This document shows positions 25,130 to 27,982 of a DNA stretch of 27,982 bases, piece by piece. The notes beneath the pieces were generated by a model, which searched no databases, was not told where the DNA came from, and saw only the letters and a list, made by a program, of their open reading frames with translations. A program made the position numbers and the translations under genes. This DNA is from Caryophanales bacterium UBA6356 (lineage in GTDB: Bacteria; Bacillota_I; Bacilli_A; RFN20; CAG-826). Every line of letters begins with the position of its first letter. Within the stretch, counting starts at the first letter, position 1. Location of the stretch: assembly GCA_002440125.1 (NCBI GenBank), contig DJRQ01000040.1, forward strand, positions 1 to 27,982, in the 5' to 3' direction.

Positions 25130-25262
25130 CTTCGCCTGGGCGAGGAAAGTCGCGGCCTCCTCAAAGGGTGCTCGGAAGAGCGGATGGTTTCGTCGAAGGC
25201 GATGGTGGGTTGGGCGGTGGCGACCTTCTCTTTTTTGCCAAGGATTTGGAACTCATAGAATA
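25130..25262 (+). pseudogene. Frameshifted remnant of a GH37-like gene 3' end
   Basis: In frame from about 25130 the sequence reads GEESRGLLKG and then MVGWAVATFSF, matching WETYDPLKGG and MMGWTAGTFSS at the end of the GH37-like gene at 21041. At about 25231-25236 one base is missing relative to that gene. Restoring it gives AKDLELIE and a TAA stop, against AKDLGLIK and TAA in the intact gene. DNA likeness continues past the stop. Nothing upstream of about 25130 encodes the rest of the enzyme, so this is a 5'-truncated, frameshifted remnant. Confidence 0.65.
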
Positions 25263-25391
25263 ATCGCCTTGTCTTTTGTTATGGCCATTCTTGGCTGTTC
25301 GAAAGAGGTGTCGCTTTGATTCGCGAGGGCCAAGATGGAAATATGGCGTTTTTTCCGATAGAGAAATGACAATGATAAATACAAGGATGTT
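25201..25391. repeat. Second copy of the GH37-like 3' end and downstream sequence
   Basis: Aligns with 22234-22385. Shared blocks include GCCAAGGATTTGG, CTCATA-AATAATCGC and GAAATGACAATGA. The copy at 25201 carries an extra stretch of about 35 bases near 25307-25340 and a one-base deletion in the coding part. Confidence 0.7.
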
Positions 25392-25573
25392 TCTATTTAT
25401 TCCAACGCTCTTTTGAGAAGGAAATATGGTTTTTAGGAAATAGATGAGGGGCAGCTTTTTAGGCGCGGCTTTGAATCGCCGAATCTCTTTTTTGTCGGAT
25501 GTCATCGCCACTAGAGACAAGCGTTAGAGAAGGAGAAGGATCCTAGGCGGATTAGGCGATAAGGCGAACTGTC

Positions 25574-25591
25574 CCAGTCTTTTTTTGGACA
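25574..25591 (-). repeat. Right arm of 18-bp inverted repeat
   Basis: Its reverse complement, TGTCCAAAAAAAGACTGG, matches 24954-24971 at 16 of 18 positions. The two arms bound a 638-bp segment that holds the terminator and the GH37-like remnant. Confidence 0.5.
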
Positions 25592-25664
25592 AGACTATGA
25601 AAATTGTGAGATAGAGGGATATTTTGCCATTCTTATGTGCCATTTGGTTGGTGGTTGGAAAGGT

Positions 25665-25802
25665 ATCAATAATGATAAACCACCGTGCCCTAAACTTGTT
25701 CCCATGAAAGCATTTCAATATAAATGGGTTACGGAAACATGTTTGTATTGCCTTTTGGTGTTGAAAAACATCCTGAAGTCAAAAAGAGATTTGCTTTCTC
25801 TT
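25665..25802. repeat. Promoter/leader repeat, decayed copy B
   Basis: Counterpart of 22965-23112. The -10 box has changed to ATATAAAT, the cre-like site to TGAAAGCATTTCAA, and the AGGAGGAGG is lost. No secreted protein gene follows. It therefore looks like a dead copy of the promoter that drives the GLUG-repeat gene. Confidence 0.65.
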
Positions 25803-25803
25803 A

Positions 25804-25815
25804 AAGCGGCCGCTT
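25804..25815. promoter_or_regulatory. 12-base perfect palindrome
   Basis: AAGCGGCCGCTT is a perfect palindrome just after the decayed leader copy and about 200 bases before the ABC ATPase gene. It could be a dimeric repressor site, but no promoter is evident beside it. Confidence 0.25.
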
Positions 25816-26011
25816 AGGAATATGTCCTTTTAGAAGGTATTTTCAAGTGGCTATTTGTTATTGTTTTCCTTAGAAAAGAGAAAATAAAATACCGTGCCAA
25901 TCGTCCGAAAAAGCTCGAAATGGTCTTAATATTTATCCGTTATTGCTATCTATATCAAGAAAAAAGCTTTTGCCTTTTTCCTCTTTTTCTTTTGTGAGCT
26001 ATCATAAACTT

Positions 26012-26734
26012 ATGCCTGAAATAAGCATCGAACATTTAAGTGTCACTTATCTTGGAAAGAAAAAAGAGGAATACCCTGCTTTAAAGGATTTGAGCCTTGT
26101 TTTTCCCGATGGTGAAGTGAGTGCCGTTATGGGTGAATCCGGTTCGGGGAAGACCACTCTTTTAAGAGCGCTATCGCGGCAACTTTCTTACGATGGCGCG
26201 ATTTATAGCAATGGCATGGATATCGCTACCCTTTCCAATAAGGAACGAAGGCTTTCCTACGTCATGCAAGAATTCGCTCTCTATCCCCATTTGACGGTAT
26301 TCGATAACCTCGCTTTTCCTTTGAAACTCGAAAGGGAATCTTATGATTCTATAACCTCTCGGGTTTTGGATATGGCGAAAGAACTTCGCATCGAACCTCT
26401 TCTTTCGAGAAAACCACGTCAATTGTCGACGGGTCAGATACAAAAGGTTTGTTTGGGAAGAGCTCTCATTAAAAATCCGGATCTCATCATGCTCGATGAG
26501 CCTCTTTCCAATGTCGATCTAAGAGAGAAAGAAGATGTTCTTCGCACGATAAAGAGGATGTTAGAGAAATACCAAACGACGGCAATTTATATAACTCACA
26601 ATCTCAAAGAGGCGATTTACGTCTCTTCGAATGTCTTCTTTTTGGAAGACGGCAAGCTTCTTAAAGAGGTTCCTTCGCATGAACTTGGCTTTGTCGATGC
26701 TGCTTATGTGTTTGAGAAAGAGGGTCTCAAATGA
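26012..26734 (+). CDS. ABC transporter ATPase, MalK-like but without C-terminal regulatory domain
   Basis: A 240-residue ATPase. Walker A is at 41-48 (GESGSGKT), Q-loop Gln86, signature LSTGQ at 138-142, Walker B with LDEP at 161-164 and H-loop His196. The stretch EFALYPHLTVFDNLAFPLKL is strongly reminiscent of MalK/UgpC sugar-importer ATPases. Those are about 370 residues with a TOBE/OB domain; this one stops right after the nucleotide-binding domain. The signature has threonine where most have a second glycine (LSGGQ). ATG 26012 is preferred over a TTG at 25943 because the ABC fold begins there, although no clear ribosome binding site precedes it. The next gene overlaps by four bases. It may energise the orphan importer at 12213-15314, or work with the two membrane proteins downstream. 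Confidence 0.88.
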   Translation: MPEISIEHLSVTYLGKKKEEYPALKDLSLVFPDGEVSAVMGESGSGKTTLLRALSRQLSYDGAIYSNGMDIATLSNKERRLSYVMQEFALYPHLTVFDNLAFPLKLERESYDSITSRVLDMAKELRIEPLLSRKPRQLSTGQIQKVCLGRALIKNPDLIMLDEPLSNVDLREKEDVLRTIKRMLEKYQTTAIYITHNLKEAIYVSSNVFFLEDGKLLKEVPSHELGFVDAAYVFEKEGLK

Positions 26735-27573
26735 AATTTAGGCCAGCTAAAAAGGCGTTCCAAATCGAGGATCTTCCAAAGACGAGAGGACAGGAATTTT
26801 GGGATTTTTTTAAAACAAGATTCATTTTGTTTTTGGAGATTGGCGGCATCTTGCTTCTTTTTGGCATTCCTTTTCTCTTTTCTTTCTTGCTTAAATACTA
26901 CGCTCTCCTTTACCCGGCTTCGAAAAGCATGGCGGAAGCGGAGTATCTTTCCTTCTATAAAACGACGACCCTTCTTTTTAGCGGCATCTATTCCTTATGC
27001 TTCTTCTTTTTGTTTCTCGCTTTGGGTGGGATAGGAAGGATCGTTCGGCAATGGATATGGGGGAATGGCATCTATTTTTGGCACGACTTTGGGAAAGGCG
27101 TTAAACAAAACTTTAAGAACTACTTTCTCTTTTGGCTTTGCTTTTCCTTCTTCTTCGTGTTGGATGAGCTTCTTTCCTTAACGGTTGAAAATTCCTTGGT
27201 AGCCAATCTTATAAGCGGCGTCTTTTTATTGTTCTTGCCGGTTCTAATGATGGCGATGGTGGAGACGCTCGTCTATAGCGATCCTTTCTTTAGGCTTTTA
27301 AGGAATGCGTTTTCTTATTTATTAAAGAGACCTCTTATCGCCTTATTGTTTTTCCTTTTCCCATGCGCTGTGGTTTGTTTAACGCTTGTCGATCAAATCA
27401 TGATTCAATTTTTGCTTTTTGCTATTTTGTTCGCTCTAATTTTGCCTTTCTATCTTGTGGGATGGAGTCTTTATTGCTTTTCTTTGTTTGACGAATTCAC
27501 GAACAAGGAAAGCTATCCCTCTCTTTATAAAAAAGGATTGCGTCATGAATTCGAGAAGGAAGACAAAAGATGA
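26731..27573 (+). CDS. Integral membrane protein, DUF624/YesL-like
   Basis: A 280-residue protein with five or six hydrophobic helices. The pattern GRIVRQWIWGNGIYFWHDFGKGVKQNF is split by helices in the way seen in DUF624 (YesL) proteins, which often lie beside carbohydrate ABC transporter genes; their function is not established. It is longer than most YesL proteins (about 200 residues) and has a charged N-terminal tail of about 30 residues. ATGA overlaps join it to genes on both sides, so it is produced together with the ATPase, and it could be the membrane partner of that ATPase. The family call rests on the motif and context only. Confidence 0.6.
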   Translation: MKFRPAKKAFQIEDLPKTRGQEFWDFFKTRFILFLEIGGILLLFGIPFLFSFLLKYYALLYPASKSMAEAEYLSFYKTTTLLFSGIYSLCFFFLFLALGGIGRIVRQWIWGNGIYFWHDFGKGVKQNFKNYFLFWLCFSFFFVLDELLSLTVENSLVANLISGVFLLFLPVLMMAMVETLVYSDPFFRLLRNAFSYLLKRPLIALLFFLFPCAVVCLTLVDQIMIQFLLFAILFALILPFYLVGWSLYCFSLFDEFTNKESYPSLYKKGLRHEFEKEDKR

Positions 27574-27982
27574 TTGATATTTATAACGACAACAAAAAAA
27601 GGAAGAAGCAAGAAAAGAGCTGTCTTCTTTTTGCTTTTTTCCTTTCTGCTACTCTCCTTCTTGCCATTCTCCTTCTTTTCTTTTTGCATCCTCGGAATGA
27701 AACTTGGACGTATTTTGCTCTCTCTTTGCTCCTTCTCTTCTTATTAGTCATCGGGGATTACTATCTTGTCTTCTATAAGTATTCGCACCTTAAATGTATC
27801 GATTCTTTTTTGAAAATGGGTGGGAAACGCAAGGATAATGCGGTTTTTACCTTCAAATATGAGAAAGGCATCCGTTATGTCAATAAGCTTTCTTTCAAAG
27901 AAGCCGTCTTTGTGAATGAAGAAGGCCAAGAAAGACTCTTCCTTTATTTAGAGGAAGCCCCCATTTCTTTTAAGAAGGACAA
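27570..27982 (+). CDS. Membrane protein, 3' end outside the window (partial)
   Basis: The first 137 codons are present and the frame is open to the window end. It starts with a basic tail (MIDIYNDNKKRKKQEK), then two membrane helices at about 17-40 and 46-68, then a charged soluble part (KYSHLKCIDSF onward) that probably faces the cytoplasm. The ATG overlaps the previous stop (ATGA) and AAGGAAG lies upstream, so it belongs to the ATPase operon. I do not recognise the family. Confidence 0.8.
   Translation, partial: MIDIYNDNKKRKKQEKSCLLFAFFLSATLLLAILLLFFLHPRNETWTYFALSLLLLFLLVIGDYYLVFYKYSHLKCIDSFLKMGGKRKDNAVFTFKYEKGIRYVNKLSFKEAVFVNEEGQERLFLYLEEAPISFKKD

Larger units (their letters stand above)
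25392..26011. other. Gene-free stretch before the ABC operon
   Basis: Contains the right inverted-repeat arm, the decayed promoter/leader copy and a 12-base palindrome, listed separately. Small reading frames here (for example 25635-25817 forward and 25718-25524 reverse) follow the repeat structure and have no credible ribosome binding sites. I see no convincing gene or RNA. Confidence 0.5.

Noticed and set aside
3066..25813. Two GCGGCCGC octamers (in the clpB end and at 25806-25813) as a shared signal
   Set aside because: The surrounding bases differ and the first lies in coding sequence; likely coincidence.
25635..25817. Forward frame of 60 codons in the decayed leader copy
   Set aside because: It follows the promoter/leader repeat, has no ribosome binding site and is not open in the intact copy.
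22298..26011. CRISPR array, tRNA or rRNA gene in the gene-poor regions
   Set aside because: No regularly spaced identical repeats and no cloverleaf or rRNA-like sequence were seen.

Overview
The window looks like chromosome of a low-to-moderate GC member of the Bacilli, probably an uncultured gut lineage close to the Mollicutes/Erysipelotrichia/RF39-type groups. This is inference from several signs: strong AAGGAGG-type ribosome binding sites, a perfect CIRCE (HrcA) operator in front of a ClpB that lacks the N-terminal domain as mycoplasma ClpB does, TGA used as stop (standard code), and surface proteins held by a C-terminal membrane helix plus a lysine-rich tail instead of an LPXTG motif.

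Layout. (1) 1-951: the start of a leftward gene, a leftward small P-loop kinase-like gene with its terminator, and a divergent promoter region holding CIRCE. (2) 951-3144: clpB and its terminator. (3) 3236-4856: a single gene for a membrane-anchored carbohydrate-binding-like protein, preceded by an intergenic repeat and a cre-like operator. (4) 5028-15314: a tight six-gene operon, mostly overlapping or 11-12 nt apart. It encodes a second anchored carbohydrate-binding-like protein, a secreted PTP-fold phosphatase, a 1413-residue anchored GH42-like glycosidase, and a CUT1 sugar importer (lipoprotein plus two permeases) with no ATPase gene. (5) 15342-16238: a leftward AraC-family regulator. (6) 16438-22297: a three-gene operon of apparently cytoplasmic glycosidases (GH106-like, GH3, GH37/trehalase-like). 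(7) 22298-26011: a gene-poor, repeat-rich stretch around one secreted GLUG-repeat gene. It includes a frameshifted second copy of the GH37-like 3' end, a second degraded copy of the promoter/leader in front of the GLUG gene, and an 18-bp inverted repeat pair about 0.6 kb apart. (8) 26012-27982: an operon with a MalK-like but short ABC ATPase, a DUF624/YesL-like membrane protein and a membrane protein that runs off the window.

How it may work: regions 3-6 read as a Gram-positive polysaccharide utilisation locus. Anchored binding proteins and the large glycosidase would act outside, the importer would take up oligosaccharides, and the three cytoplasmic glycosidases would finish the job. Control would come from the AraC-type regulator (candidate sites before both operons) and from a LacI/CcpA-type repressor (three 13/14 cre-like matches). 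The substrate cannot be read from the sequence. The least expected parts are the secreted phosphatase inside the glycan operon and the duplicated, decayed block at 22.2-25.8 kb.
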